Assembly: GCA_934358235.1 (NCBI GenBank)
Contig: CAKRKK010000008.1
Span: forward strand, 1 to 27,991
DNA: 27,991 nt
Reading direction: 5' to 3'
Source: an uncultured Lachnospira sp.
GTDB lineage: Bacteria; Bacillota; Clostridia; Lachnospirales; Lachnospiraceae
Shown here: positions 9,383 through 18,553 of the stretch, in pieces
Numbering within the stretch: the first letter of the stretch is position 1
Layout of the letters: the number at the start of each line of letters is the position of its first letter
The notes under the pieces: generated by a model
The model's input: only the letters and a program-made list of their open reading frames with translations
What the model was told of the DNA's origin: nothing
Database searches by the model: none
Program-made: the position numbers and the translations under genes

Positions 9383-11723
9383 TATTCTTAAAGGATTATC
9401 AAGTAGTGAGGCAGAAGAACTTAAAGCACAAGGACTGGGAAATGAGCCGGTTGGTAACCAGTCTAAAACAATAGGGCAGATTATAGCAGGTAATGTGTTC
9501 ACATATTTTAATTTTGTGTTTGCAATATTTGCTGGTCTTTTGGTATTTGTAAGGTCATATAATAATATGACCTTTTTGCCTATTATATTTTTAAATACTA
9601 TAATAGGTATAGTACAAGAAATAAGAGCGAAGATAATTCTGGATAGATTAACTGTTGTTAATGCGCCAAAGACTAAGGTTATAAGAGATGGAGTACTTAG
9701 GGAAATAGATTCAACAGAGCTTGTAAAGGGTGATGTGTGCGTATTTGAGGCTGGAAACCAGCTAAGTGCCGATGCGATTCTGGCAGAGGGCTGTATGCGT
9801 GTAAATGAAGCGTTGATAACAGGCGAGTCAGACGAGGTTATGAAGAATAAAGGCGATCTTCTTCTATCAGGGAGTTTTGTGGTATCAGGAGAAGGTAAGG
9901 CAGTGCTTACGAATGTTGGACATGCTTCGTATGCAGCAAAGCTTGCACTTGAGGCTAAGGCAGGAAGGAAGAAACAGCAGACGGCTATGATGAAGTCGCT
10001 TGACAATCTTGTTAAGATTATTGGCATAGTTATTGTACCACTTGGTATTATTATGTATATACAGAGTCATTTCTTTCTTGGACATTCAATACATGATAGT
10101 GTTGTGTCAATAGTTGCTTCTTTGGTAGGCATGATTCCGGAAGGGTTATATCTGCTGGCAAGTGTGGCATTAGTTGTAAGCGTAAGAAGGCTTGCAGGTA
10201 AAAAGGTGCTTATACATGAAATGAATTGTGTGGAAACACTTGCGAGAGTTAATGTGTTGTGTGTAGATAAGACAGGAACGATAACCAGACCAGATATGTC
10301 CGTAAGTGATGTTGTGTTCTGCAGGGATAATGTAACTAAGCTTATATCGGAAACTGCAGGAAATATGAATAGCGATAACGAAACCATGAAAGCTATTAAA
10401 GAGTATTTCTTTGAAAGTGACAGTAAGACGGCAGAAAAAGTTTATTCCTTTTCATCGCAGAATAAGTATAGTGGAGCTGTTATAGATGGCAGTTGTTATG
10501 TGTTCGGGGCACCAGAGTATGTGCTGCTTGATAAGTATAGTGATTATATGGACATATACGACAGATATTCTGACAAGGGAGAGAGAATAATAGTTTTTGG
10601 TGAGTGCAGCAAGGATCCGGATGGAGGGATTATAGAAGAGGCAGTAACACCTTATGCTTTTATTATACTTGAGAATGAAATACGAAAGACAGCTAAGGAT
10701 ACCTTTGGATACTTTGAAAAGCAGGGAGTAGATGTAGTTGTTATATCAGGTGATAATCCTGTTACTGCGTCAAAGGTAGCTATAAGAGCTGGTATAATAA
10801 ATGCAGAGAATTATGTTGATGCAACCACGTTAAAGGATAAGGCTGCCATAAAAGAGGCCATAAATAAATATACGGTGTTTGGCAGGGTTATACCAGAACA
10901 GAAGAAGCAGATAATAGAGGCATTTAAGGAGGCAGGAAGAGTTGTTGCCATGACGGGGGATGGAGTCAATGATGTGCTTGCACTCAAATGCGCAGATTGT
11001 AGTGTTGCTATGGCATCCGGAAGTGATGCAGCAAGCAATGCAGCACAGGTTGTACTTCTGGATTCGGATTTCTCTAAGATGCCGGAGGTGGTGCTTGAGG
11101 GAAGAAGGGTTGTTAATAATATCCAGAGGTCAGCGTCCTTGTTTCTGGTTAAGAATATATTTTCTATATTAACAACTGTGTTTACGCTCATAGCAGCGAA
11201 TCTGTATCCGCTTTATCCTACGCAGCTATCGCTGTTAGGTGCATTTACAATAGGAACTCCTGCATTCTTTCTGGCATTACAGCCTAATAAGAATCTGATA
11301 AGGGGAGATTTCCTGGTAAATGTCATATTAAAGGCATTGCCGGCAGGTCTGGCAGATTTTATTATGCTGGCAGCAATATCCATTCACGGCAATATAGCAG
11401 GAATGAGCAATGAGCAGATATCGACAGTTGCCATCACGATACTATTACTGATAGGGATGGCAGCACTTGTGAGAATATGCAGGCCATTGAACGGCTTAAG
11501 GATAACAGTATGTGTATTGATGGCAGCAGGCATAGTTGTATGTATGTTGAAATTCAAGAAAATATTTGCGATTGCTACGCTAACAACAGCTATGTTAGAA
11601 ATGATTATAATATATGCAGTCATTGCAGCAGTTTTGTTTTGTGTTATGTGTAAGTCAGTTGGCGGCTGGATAGATTATATGGAAAGTCATAGCAGGAGAT
11701 TTAAAAGATTACTTAAGGGATAA
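9375..11723 (+). CDS. Cation-transporting P-type ATPase (CtpE-like)
   Basis: A 782-residue P-type ATPase. Domains in order: transmembrane helices near residues 35-75, the actuator domain with TGES at 149-152, the ion-pathway helix with MIPEGL, the phosphorylation motif DKTGT with D298, the nucleotide domain, the hinge MTGDGVNDV with D529 and D533, and six C-terminal helices including FFLALQPNKNL. There is no N-terminal heavy-metal domain and no CPx motif, so it is not a copper or zinc exporter. The PEGL motif and overall pattern resemble CtpE-type and related Ca2+/Mg2+ ATPases; Ca2+ is the likeliest ion but not proven. It is translationally coupled to the preceding membrane protein. Confidence 0.88.
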   Translation: MTDILKGLSSSEAEELKAQGLGNEPVGNQSKTIGQIIAGNVFTYFNFVFAIFAGLLVFVRSYNNMTFLPIIFLNTIIGIVQEIRAKIILDRLTVVNAPKTKVIRDGVLREIDSTELVKGDVCVFEAGNQLSADAILAEGCMRVNEALITGESDEVMKNKGDLLLSGSFVVSGEGKAVLTNVGHASYAAKLALEAKAGRKKQQTAMMKSLDNLVKIIGIVIVPLGIIMYIQSHFFLGHSIHDSVVSIVASLVGMIPEGLYLLASVALVVSVRRLAGKKVLIHEMNCVETLARVNVLCVDKTGTITRPDMSVSDVVFCRDNVTKLISETAGNMNSDNETMKAIKEYFFESDSKTAEKVYSFSSQNKYSGAVIDGSCYVFGAPEYVLLDKYSDYMDIYDRYSDKGERIIVFGECSKDPDGGIIEEAVTPYAFIILENEIRKTAKDTFGYFEKQGVDVVVISGDNPVTASKVAIRAGIINAENYVDATTLKDKAAIKEAINKYTVFGRVIPEQKKQIIEAFKEAGRVVAMTGDGVNDVLALKCADCSVAMASGSDAASNAAQVVLLDSDFSKMPEVVLEGRRVVNNIQRSASLFLVKNIFSILTTVFTLIAANLYPLYPTQLSLLGAFTIGTPAFFLALQPNKNLIRGDFLVNVILKALPAGLADFIMLAAISIHGNIAGMSNEQISTVAITILLLIGMAALVRICRPLNGLRITVCVLMAAGIVVCMLKFKKIFAIATLTTAMLEMIIIYAVIAAVLFCVMCKSVGGWIDYMESHSRRFKRLLKG

Positions 11724-11828
11724 GCTTTAATACAAGGTGTAATATAAGTTGTAATACAAGCTTTAATATAAGGCATAATATAAGTTGTAATATAAGCTTT
11801 AATATAAGGCGTAATATATGGTGTATAT
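11722..11828 (+). repeat. 36-nt tandem repeat, three copies
   Basis: Units at 11722-11757, 11758-11793 and 11794-11828 each begin AAGCTTTAAT and are contiguous, with smaller internal TAATATAAG-like subunits. The first unit overlaps the ATPase stop codon and the last runs into the terminator hairpin. No spacers separate the units, so this is not a CRISPR array. Confidence 0.85.
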
Positions 11829-11865
11829 ATCGTTATGTAAAACGTTTATATACACCATTTTATAT
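11818..11865 (+). terminator. Terminator of the ATPase unit
   Basis: ATGGTGTATATA (11818-11829) pairs perfectly with TATATACACCAT (11847-11858), with a small inner CGTT/AACG pairing, followed by a T-rich run. It lies between convergent genes. Confidence 0.75.
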
Positions 11866-11879
11866 ATCAGCGTTTTGTC

Positions 11880-12893
11880 CTAGCTGTTATGCTCTTTGAT
11901 GGCAATCTCTGAATATTTAGTTGTTACAAGTTTTTCATATGGAATGTCTTTTCCTAGTTCGCCAGCCTGCTTTAATATATCCTTAAGAAGCTCAAAGCTC
12001 TGTTTTTTAAAGATGGTGTCACCTTTCCAGGTATCCTGTGACTTATAACGTTCTACAATAGTTGTTATTGTATCAAGACTGGTTTCTTTAAACTGGGGAG
12101 CTATAACCTCTGCAATTTCTCGGCTGCTGTGTGAATTGACATAGTCAAGGCCCTTCTGGATGGCATTAGTAAAACCCTGTATTATATCAGGGTGTTTTTC
12201 GATATAACTTTTGTTTGCGCAGTAGGCCGTGTAAGGAACATAGCCACTATCAGTACCAAGTGAGGCTGCAACATAACCCTCCTTCTGCTGTTCAAGAAGA
12301 GTGGCAGATGGTTCGAATTCTACAGTATAGTCGGCGATTCCGGAGGTAAAGGCTGCGGCAGTAGAGCCAAAGTCAACATTCTGGAGGATATTGACATCAT
12401 CTGTTGGAGAAATACCATTTTTCTTAAGAATATATTCAAACAGCATCTCTGGCATACCACCAGCTCTGCCACCAAGAACGGTTTTGCCTCTGAGATCATC
12501 CCATTTAAAGCCGGGCTCCTCGTTTCTTGATACAAGGAAGTTACCAGCACGCTGTGTAAGCTGCGCAAAGTTTATGGCATAGTCACTAGAGCCCTCCTGA
12601 TACACATATATGGAGCTTTCAGACCCCATAAAGCCGATGTCAGCTTCGCCAGATACAAGGGCAGTCATGACCTTGTCGGCACCAAAGCCGGTTACAAGGT
12701 TTAAGTTAATGTTTTCATCTTCAAAATATCCAAGCTCGATAGCAGCATATTGTGGTGCATAGAATATAGAATGGGCAACCTCATTAAGCGTAATATCTAC
12801 AACAGCATTGTTCTCTTTTTTCTGACAGGCTGTTAGAGGAAGCAGCATAACAGCACACAACAATAATGCTAATGTGTGACGTAAATATTTCAA
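11880..12893 (-). CDS. ABC transporter substrate-binding lipoprotein (NMT1/SsuA/ThiY type)
   Basis: A 337-residue lipoprotein. The signal peptide ends in the lipobox LPLTAC (C23), so it would be anchored outside the membrane. The mature part shows the NMT1/THI5-like binding-protein pattern: NEVAHSIFYAPQYAAIELGYF, ADKVMTALVSGEADIGFMG, and GGRAGGMPEMLFEYILKKNG. Family members bind HMP-type pyrimidines, sulfonates or nitrate; the substrate here cannot be told. The start is TTG 12893 with GAGG about six bases upstream; the next Met lies inside the signal peptide. No permease or ATPase gene adjoins it, so it is either an orphan or works with a distant transporter. Confidence 0.85.
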   Translation of the reverse strand: MKYLRHTLALLLCAVMLLPLTACQKKENNAVVDITLNEVAHSIFYAPQYAAIELGYFEDENINLNLVTGFGADKVMTALVSGEADIGFMGSESSIYVYQEGSSDYAINFAQLTQRAGNFLVSRNEEPGFKWDDLRGKTVLGGRAGGMPEMLFEYILKKNGISPTDDVNILQNVDFGSTAAAFTSGIADYTVEFEPSATLLEQQKEGYVAASLGTDSGYVPYTAYCANKSYIEKHPDIIQGFTNAIQKGLDYVNSHSSREIAEVIAPQFKETSLDTITTIVERYKSQDTWKGDTIFKKQSFELLKDILKQAGELGKDIPYEKLVTTKYSEIAIKEHNS

Positions 12894-12918
12894 TTAATAC
12901 CTCATTTCTGCAGACTAC

Positions 12919-12946
12919 AATATAGGGTAGTTCATAATTGCTGCAA
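12919..12946 (-). promoter_or_regulatory. Candidate promoter of the lipoprotein gene
   Basis: On the minus strand, TTGCAG (12946-12941), a 16-bp spacer and TATATT (12924-12919), about 25 bases before the TTG start. No TPP-riboswitch motif is apparent. Confidence 0.45.
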
Positions 12947-13042
12947 TATATTTTCACTTCTATAATATTCATTACATACATATATGTTTCTTGAAATATC
13001 TGCTAAAATTAATTTCAAAATATATGTAAAATTGTGAAAAAT

Positions 13043-13129
13043 GTCGATAAATAGGTTGGATATAAATGCAAATTATGTTAAAATAAATTATCAGATTACA
13101 GTATTTAATTTATCGTATCCGGATAAATT
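13043..13129 (+). promoter_or_regulatory. Promoter region of the chemoreceptor gene
   Basis: TTGGAT (13056-13061), a 17-bp spacer and TAAAAT (13079-13084) form a sigma-A-like promoter. GTCGATAA (13043-13050) resembles a sigma-28 -10 box, but the TAAA upstream is 12 rather than about 15 bases away. Downstream, AATTTATC (13107-13114) and GATAAATT (13122-13129) form a perfect inverted repeat in the leader, a possible operator or hairpin. Confidence 0.5.
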
Positions 13130-13161
13130 ATTTTTGTAAGATTTATGGGAGGTCTGTTTAT

Positions 13162-14568
13162 ATGTTTGGCAGAAAAACGACAACACAGAATGTTGATAAG
13201 GACAAGGAATTATTATTACAGGCTATGGACAAGATGATTGCAGGAGATTTTAGTACTGTGGCATCTGAGGGTTTTAGCGATCCAGTATATGCGGATAAGC
13301 TGAATCAGATAGTTGTGGCATATAAGAGAGCAAACAACAACTACATTATGAGACTTAATGAAGCCATGGAATCAATTGGTGATAACTCATATGTTAAGAA
13401 TATGTTAGATCAGGTATCACTTCAGCAGGAGTCTATCAGTAACATGAATGCTTCTAGCCATGTGCTTAAGGAGTCTATTAACAATATATCGCAGGCTATG
13501 AGTGATATAAGAGATAATACACATGATATGCTGCATGCCTCACAGAGCAGTTCAGCTAATATGAATGACAGTATAAGAGTTGTTAATGAATCATCAGAAA
13601 AGATTGCGGATATTAATAATCAGGTTCAGGCATTTCATGAGAAGATTAATAAGATTGGTGAGATTGTTGATATTGTTAAGAAGGTCGCAAGCCAGAGTAA
13701 TCTTTTAGCACTTAATGCTTCGATAGAGGCAGCAAGAGCGGGAGAGGCTGGTAAGGGCTTTGCAGTTGTTGCAGACCAGGTAAGACAGCTTTCAAGTAAT
13801 ACCTCAGAATCAGCAGAGGATATTGTTAAGTATGTTAATGAGCTTAAGGGCGATATAGAGGTTCTTGCAACTTCTATGGAAGATACTACTATGAAGCTTT
13901 CAGAAGGTAATGAAAAGGTAGAAATATCATTAAGAGATATTGAACACATGAATGACCAGATGACAGCTATTAATGATTCAGTTGAAAGAATCTTTAATGA
14001 TATTGACAGACAGTCAGAAACAACTAACGAGTTTTCAGATCAGGTCAGCAATATAGCAGATACATATGGCATGCTTAATAAGGAGTGTACAGAAACAGGT
14101 ACTCATATATTCAAGATTGGCAGATATATCGATACCTGTAGAAGTGATATGTTCAGGGAAGCTGGTGCTGTAACAACACAGGATATGTTAAGAATATTTG
14201 AAATAGATCACTTTATCCTGATGTGGAGAGTATATAATAATATAGTTGACTTTGAGAAGTTAAAGATAACACAGCTTAACAATCCTGACACATGTAAGAT
14301 TGGCAAATGGATGCACGCACAGACAGATACTAAGATAACAGGCAGCAGCCAGTTCAAGCAGCTCGATTCAGCACACAGGCTTATTCATAAGTATGCCTGT
14401 GAGTCATGGCAGGCTAAGGAAGATGGCGATATAGATAAGGCATTAGCTGCTTTCCAGAAGTGTCATGATTCATATTACGAATATAAGAAGGCAATAAAAG
14501 ATATGAAGAATTATATGCGTTCAATAGGATATACTGATGAAACCAAGATAGTTATATTCAGAAACTAA
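13162..14568 (+). CDS. Soluble methyl-accepting chemotaxis protein with C-terminal CZB zinc domain
   Basis: A 468-residue cytoplasmic chemoreceptor; no membrane segment or signal peptide is visible. The N-terminal 60 residues have no clear sensor domain. A long coiled coil follows, with the conserved hairpin tip around [20 protein letters not shown] that contacts CheA and CheW. Residues about 340-450 form a chemoreceptor zinc-binding (CZB) domain. Its likely ligands are H350 (IDHF), C378 (TCKIGKW), H405 and H409 (AHRLIH), the 3His-1Cys set. CZB receptors are reported to sense zinc or HOCl-type oxidation of the Cys. ATG 13162 follows GGGAGG (13147-13152). It is a single-gene unit ended at 14658. 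Confidence 0.93.
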   Translation: MFGRKTTTQNVDKDKELLLQAMDKMIAGDFSTVASEGFSDPVYADKLNQIVVAYKRANNNYIMRLNEAMESIGDNSYVKNMLDQVSLQQESISNMNASSHVLKESINNISQAMSDIRDNTHDMLHASQSSSANMNDSIRVVNESSEKIADINNQVQAFHEKINKIGEIVDIVKKVASQSNLLALNASIEAARAGEAGKGFAVVADQVRQLSSNTSESAEDIVKYVNELKGDIEVLATSMEDTTMKLSEGNEKVEISLRDIEHMNDQMTAINDSVERIFNDIDRQSETTNEFSDQVSNIADTYGMLNKECTETGTHIFKIGRYIDTCRSDMFREAGAVTTQDMLRIFEIDHFILMWRVYNNIVDFEKLKITQLNNPDTCKIGKWMHAQTDTKITGSSQFKQLDSAHRLIHKYACESWQAKEDGDIDKALAAFQKCHDSYYEYKKAIKDMKNYMRSIGYTDETKIVIFRN

Positions 14569-14587
14569 TAGAATATGTGGCATAAGC

Positions 14588-14604
14588 TTTCTTATTGTAA
14601 GAAA
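14588..14604. repeat. Perfect 7-bp inverted repeat
   Basis: TTTCTTA-TTG-TAAGAAA just after the chemoreceptor stop, before the main terminator. Role unknown. Confidence 0.5.
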
Positions 14605-14624
14605 TCGTAGGAAGGTGCCAGGAC

Positions 14625-14658
14625 AGAAACCTGATACATTATTGTGTCGGGTTTCTTT
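14625..14658 (+). terminator. Intrinsic terminator of the chemoreceptor gene
   Basis: A 13-bp stem (14625-14637 with 14644-14656, two G-U pairs), a 6-nt loop and a short T run. The 366-base spacer 14569-14934 also holds the 13-nt repeats and the pyrophosphatase promoter; I see no gene in it. Confidence 0.8.
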
Positions 14659-14667
14659 GCGTATAGG

Positions 14668-14719
14668 TTATTAGAATAAATTATTAGTATGAATTATTGG
14701 TATAGATTATTAGTATGTG
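14668..14719 (+). repeat. 13-nt tandem repeat, four copies
   Basis: Units TTATTAGAATAAA, TTATTAGTATGAA, TTATTGGTATAGA and TTATTAGTATGTG are exactly contiguous. Confidence 0.85.
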
Positions 14720-14790
14720 TTTTTTGTATGGGCTTTTAGTAGTTATTTATGCGCATTGAATTACGAGTGAGTTTATGGATAATTGCATTA

Positions 14791-14819
14791 TTGATAATAT
14801 AAGGTGTATGTGATATTAT
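14791..14819 (+). promoter_or_regulatory. Candidate promoter of the pyrophosphatase gene
   Basis: TTGATA (14791-14796), 17-bp spacer, TATTAT (14814-14819). The leader would be about 110 nt, with no obvious strong fold. Confidence 0.55.
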
Positions 14820-14934
14820 AAATAAATGGTTTGGTTGGTAGTTACAGTAGGTATTATGTTTTAAACGTATAAATAGATTAATAATAAGATGAGTGTGAGT
14901 TAGTTGTATAAAACATAATAAGTGAGGAGAGTAT

Positions 14935-16578
14935 ATGAAAGAGGTATATGTTATTGGGCATAAGAATCCAGATACAGATTCGATATGTTCAGCAATCTGT
15001 TACGCCAGATTTAAAAACATTGTGACTGGAACGAAGGATTATGTTCCTAAGAGAGCAGGACATCTTAATGAAGAAACACAGTTTGTACTTTCTAAGTGTA
15101 ACGTGAAAGCGCCTGACTATATAAAGGATGTCAGACCACAGGTAAAGGATATAGACATAAGAAAGATTGATGGAATAGACGAGAATTATTCTGTAAGGAA
15201 TGCATGGAAGCTTATGAAGGAGCTGGATGTTGTTACATTACCGATTCTGGAAGGAAACAGGCTTAAGGGACTGGTTACAATCGGTGATGTGGCTAAGTCA
15301 TATTTTGAAATGTATGACAGCGATATTCTATCAGTATCCCATACAAGTCTTAAGAATATTGTAGACACCTTAAATGCGGATATAATTACAGGGGATCATG
15401 ATAAATGCTTCAATAAGGGTAAGATGTTAATAGCCGCGGCTAATCCTGATATGATGGAAAGCATGATTGATGAGGGAGATCTGGTTATACTAGGTAACAG
15501 ATATGAATCGCAGCTATGTGCTATAGAGATGGAAGCCGGATGTCTTATTATATGTGAGGGGGCAAAGGTTTCAAGTACAATAACAAAGCTTGCAAAGCAG
15601 CATGATTGTATTATAATATCAACTGCATATGATACTTATACAGTAGCAAGACTTCTTAATCAGGCGATACCTGTAAGCTTTTTTATGAAGCAGACAGCTT
15701 TAATAAAGTTCAAGCTGAATGATTTTATTGAAGATATTCAGGATGTTATGGCAAGTAAGAGATTCAGAGACTTCCCAATAGAAGATGAAGATGGACATTA
15801 CATAGGCATGATATCAAGACGTAATATCATAAAGGCAGGCAGAAAAAGAGTTATACTTGTTGATCACAATGAGAAGACACAGGCTGTATTTGGCATTCAA
15901 GATGCAGATATATTAGAAATAATAGACCATCACAGACTAGGCTGTATACAGACGATAACGCCTGTATTCTTCAGAAATCAACCATTAGGCTGTACAGCTA
16001 CTATTATATATCAGATGTATTGTGAGCATAAGCTTGCTATAGATAAAGAAACAGCAGCATTACTGTGCTCAGCGATAATTTCAGATACGCTTATACTAAA
16101 GTCACCAACATGTACAGAATATGATGTAACTGCCTGCAATCAGCTTGCCAGCATAGCAGATATAGATATAGAAGAATATGGAAGAGAGCTGTTCAGGGCA
16201 GGAAGTAATCTTTCCTCAAAGACAGAAGAAGAAATATTCTTCAGGGATTATAAGAAGTTTTCAATCGGAGAATTGTCAGTCGGAGTTGGACAGGTTAATT
16301 GCATGAGCTATGATGAAATCCAGGCAATTATTAATAAGGAAAAGGATTATATGGAGCGTGTAACAGAGCGTAACGGAGAGATAAATATAGCTTATCTGCT
16401 TATAACTGATGTTATGAAAGAAACATCATATGTTATGTATTCTGGAAAGAATGCCCTGCAGGTGTTGAAAAATGCGTTCAGCTTTGATAACACCGGAAAG
16501 ATATATGCAGTACTGCCAGGGGTTGTATCAAGAAAGAAACAGTTTTTACCTGCAATAGTAGAAGCCCTTCAGCAGTAA
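14935..16578 (+). CDS. ppaC: Family II Mn-dependent inorganic pyrophosphatase with CBS and DRTGG domains
   Basis: A 547-residue DHH-superfamily enzyme that hydrolyses pyrophosphate to phosphate in the cytoplasm. The catalytic domain is split. N-terminal metal ligands are in GHKNPDTDS (H9, D13, D15); after the insert come D310-H311 in VDHNEK and the DHH motif D331-H332-H333. Between them are a CBS domain (about 75-130), a DRTGG domain (about 130-245) and a second CBS domain (about 250-305). Enzymes of this CBS-PPase type are inhibited by AMP/ADP and activated by ATP or diadenosine polyphosphates. The C-terminal DHHA2 domain closes the active site. ATG 14935 follows GAGGAG. The aminopeptidase gene follows after 32 bases. 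Confidence 0.95.
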   Translation: MKEVYVIGHKNPDTDSICSAICYARFKNIVTGTKDYVPKRAGHLNEETQFVLSKCNVKAPDYIKDVRPQVKDIDIRKIDGIDENYSVRNAWKLMKELDVVTLPILEGNRLKGLVTIGDVAKSYFEMYDSDILSVSHTSLKNIVDTLNADIITGDHDKCFNKGKMLIAAANPDMMESMIDEGDLVILGNRYESQLCAIEMEAGCLIICEGAKVSSTITKLAKQHDCIIISTAYDTYTVARLLNQAIPVSFFMKQTALIKFKLNDFIEDIQDVMASKRFRDFPIEDEDGHYIGMISRRNIIKAGRKRVILVDHNEKTQAVFGIQDADILEIIDHHRLGCIQTITPVFFRNQPLGCTATIIYQMYCEHKLAIDKETAALLCSAIISDTLILKSPTCTEYDVTACNQLASIADIDIEEYGRELFRAGSNLSSKTEEEIFFRDYKKFSIGELSVGVGQVNCMSYDEIQAIINKEKDYMERVTERNGEINIAYLLITDVMKETSYVMYSGKNALQVLKNAFSFDNTGKIYAVLPGVVSRKKQFLPAIVEALQQ

Positions 16579-16610
16579 AGTAACCAATAGAATGGAGTGT
16601 AAAAAGTAAA

Positions 16611-17483
16611 ATGAAGAAGTTAATGAGAAATGATCCATGCTGGTGTGGAAGTAAGAAACCATATTGTGAATGCCATATGAATTTTGATAAAAAAATAGAA
16701 GTATTCAGAAAGAAGTTTCATAAGGTTCCACCAAGAAGCATAATAAAGAATGAAGAACAGCTTCAGGGAATGAGAGAAAGCAGCAAGATTAATATAGCTG
16801 TGCTTGATTATGTTGCAGAGAATATCAAGGCTGGTATGACAACTCAGGAAATAGACGAGATGGTATACGAGAAGACAACAGCAATGGGAGGTATTCCGGC
16901 TCCACTTAATTATGAGGGATTTCCTAAGAGTGTATGCACATCAATTAATAATGAGGTGTGTCATGGTATCCCATCCTCTGATATTATACTGGCAGATGGA
17001 GATATAGTTAATGTAGACTGCTCAACTATTCTTAATGGATATTTTTCAGATTCTTCAAGAATGTTCTGTATAGGAAATGTTGCACCAGAACACAAAAAGC
17101 TTGTGGATGTAGCTAAAGAGTGTGTTGAATTAGGGCTTGCCCAGGTAAAGCCATGGGGACATCTTGGTGATGTAGCTGATGCCATAAGCAGACACGCAAA
17201 GGAAAATGGTTATTCAGTAGTTCGCGATGTTGGAGGACACGGAATAGGCCTTGAATTCCACGAAACACCATTTGTAAGCTATGTAATAAAAAAGGGAACA
17301 GGAATGGTTATGGCACCAGGAATGGTATTTACAATAGAGCCTATGATAAATGCCGGATATCCAGATGTGTACGTTGATGATGGAAACGGATGGACTATAT
17401 ATACAGAGGATGATTCATACTCAGCACAGTGGGAAATAATGGTGCATGTAACAGAGGATGGATATGAGGTTATGACATATTAG
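16611..17483 (+). CDS. map: Type I methionine aminopeptidase with N-terminal SEC-C zinc motif
   Basis: A 290-residue enzyme that removes initiator Met from nascent proteins. The pita-bread core has all five metal ligands: D136 (VNVDCS), D147 (YFSDSS), H210 (GGHGIG), E243 (FTIEP) and E275 (QWEIM), with conserved H118 and H217. The first 22 residues form a SEC-C-type zinc motif, RNDPCWCGS, with C10, C12, C19, C21 and H22, which may dock the enzyme on the ribosome. This extended form is about 40 residues longer than E. coli MetAP. The ribosome-binding site is weak (GGAGTG, distant), and it probably shares the pyrophosphatase transcript. Confidence 0.95.
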   Translation: MKKLMRNDPCWCGSKKPYCECHMNFDKKIEVFRKKFHKVPPRSIIKNEEQLQGMRESSKINIAVLDYVAENIKAGMTTQEIDEMVYEKTTAMGGIPAPLNYEGFPKSVCTSINNEVCHGIPSSDIILADGDIVNVDCSTILNGYFSDSSRMFCIGNVAPEHKKLVDVAKECVELGLAQVKPWGHLGDVADAISRHAKENGYSVVRDVGGHGIGLEFHETPFVSYVIKKGTGMVMAPGMVFTIEPMINAGYPDVYVDDGNGWTIYTEDDSYSAQWEIMVHVTEDGYEVMTY

Positions 17484-17550
17484 CACAATAATATAGATTG
17501 GTATAATTGCTGTGTTAGTATATACAGAATAGTGCATAATGATAAAACGG

Positions 17551-17687
17551 CTGCTGCGATAGGAAAATATACATTATATACAGAATTATGGATTATCTAT
17601 TGACTATCCATTGATTATTCATGGATTATCCACTAATTATTCATTGAGCTATATAGTGTAGGGAATTTCTTATGCAGCAGTCTTTTT
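17551..17687 (+). terminator. Terminator of map with a very long loop
   Basis: CTGCTGC (17551-17557) pairs with GCAGCAG (17674-17680), plus a G-U pair and, after a 2x2 internal loop, five more pairs; seven T's follow (17682-17688). The loop is about 100 nt and contains a 27-nt direct repeat. The rest of the 305-base spacer 17484-17788 shows nothing else I can support. Confidence 0.6.
17588..17647 (+). repeat. 27-nt degenerate direct repeat
   Basis: Copies at 17588-17614 and 17621-17647, both starting ATGGATTATC and ending CATTGA, lie inside the loop of the map terminator. Confidence 0.7.
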
Positions 17688-17788
17688 TTGATATTTAGGA
17701 TTGCTGGCGGGAATCCTCGATAATTCAATTACCGGGAGTTCACTCTTATGTTAAGCAGAAGCTTTTATCTATTGGAAGAAAATGCTTT

Positions 17789-18511
17789 CTATAATTTACA
17801 GCCATTGTCCTTAAGCGTTGCACGTATAAGAGAATCTTTGGCATTTTTCCATGGCTCGTTCGCATATTTATGGTCAAATTTATTAATAAACCATTCAACA
17901 TCATCACGTACTCTTTTCATATTATCAATGTATAAAGAGGTGATTAGTTCTGTGAATTCAGTATATTCATTGCCACCAAGCTTTTCACTTGCTTTTTTCA
18001 TCAGAAGTCCATAGTGATTAGTGCAGAAGCCTTTGCAATTAGCAAGGTTGTTCCTAAAGTCACGGTCGTGCTTATACATATAAAAAATAGTGTCAACGTA
18101 GCGTTCAATAGTGGCAGATATTTTATCACATACAAAGCAGGAATTATCAAGTTCATCTATGTATCCACAAACGCCGGCTTCCTTTCCTTTTTTAAGAAGG
18201 CTTTTGCCAGCACCCTTATCATTGCTAAAGGTTTCAATGGACTTAATAACGTAATTCATATGTGTCTTCATTACAAGAGCATAACCAAGTCTGTTATTCT
18301 GTTCATATATCTTTTTGATATGCTTCTGGCAGAAGCCCTTTTTATCAGTAACAGCCCGGATGTCATCCTCCATATAGCTTGGTCCCATAGTGTATTCAAC
18401 TGCATCATTTTCCAGTTGCTCAAACATAGCACAGACAGGGCATTCACTATCTGCTGCAAATGCATCATTTACCGGTACGGTATATATTTTCTCTTTCAAA
18501 ATAATCCTCAT
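17789..18511 (-). CDS. Cys-rich protein, probably DUF6062 family
   Basis: A 240-residue cytoplasmic protein with two repeated Cys/His patterns: ECPVC (C24, C27) followed by GFCQKH, and CFVC followed by GFCTNH. Each C-x-x-C plus F-C-x-x-H set suggests a metal site, so the protein may be an internal duplication. I recall this layout as the DUF6062 family of Firmicutes, function unknown; the family number is from memory. Start ATG 18511 lacks a clear ribosome-binding site, and a 13-nt duplication (GTGCG(T/C)AGAAA) precedes it. A folded element at 18554-18614 lies upstream on the same transcript strand. Confidence 0.75.
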   Translation of the reverse strand: MRIILKEKIYTVPVNDAFAADSECPVCAMFEQLENDAVEYTMGPSYMEDDIRAVTDKKGFCQKHIKKIYEQNNRLGYALVMKTHMNYVIKSIETFSNDKGAGKSLLKKGKEAGVCGYIDELDNSCFVCDKISATIERYVDTIFYMYKHDRDFRNNLANCKGFCTNHYGLLMKKASEKLGGNEYTEFTELITSLYIDNMKRVRDDVEWFINKFDHKYANEPWKNAKDSLIRATLKDNGCKL

Positions 18512-18553
18512 TTCTGCGCACTTTTCTACGCACTTTTATGCTCATATCGGGGC

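Noticed and set aside
11722..11828. 36-nt repeats resembling CRISPR repeats in length
   Set aside because: Units are contiguous with no spacers, are AT-rich and degenerate, and no cas gene is near.
13024..13050. Sigma-28 promoter for the chemoreceptor
   Set aside because: GTCGATAA fits the -10, but the only TAAA is 12 rather than about 15 bases upstream; a sigma-A-like promoter downstream fits better.
12894..13161. TPP riboswitch for the NMT1-like binding protein
   Set aside because: No CTGAGA-type TPP core is present in the spacer.
17748..18014. Plus-strand reading frame opposite the DUF6062-like gene
   Set aside because: It is antisense to a well-supported gene and shows no family pattern or ribosome-binding site.
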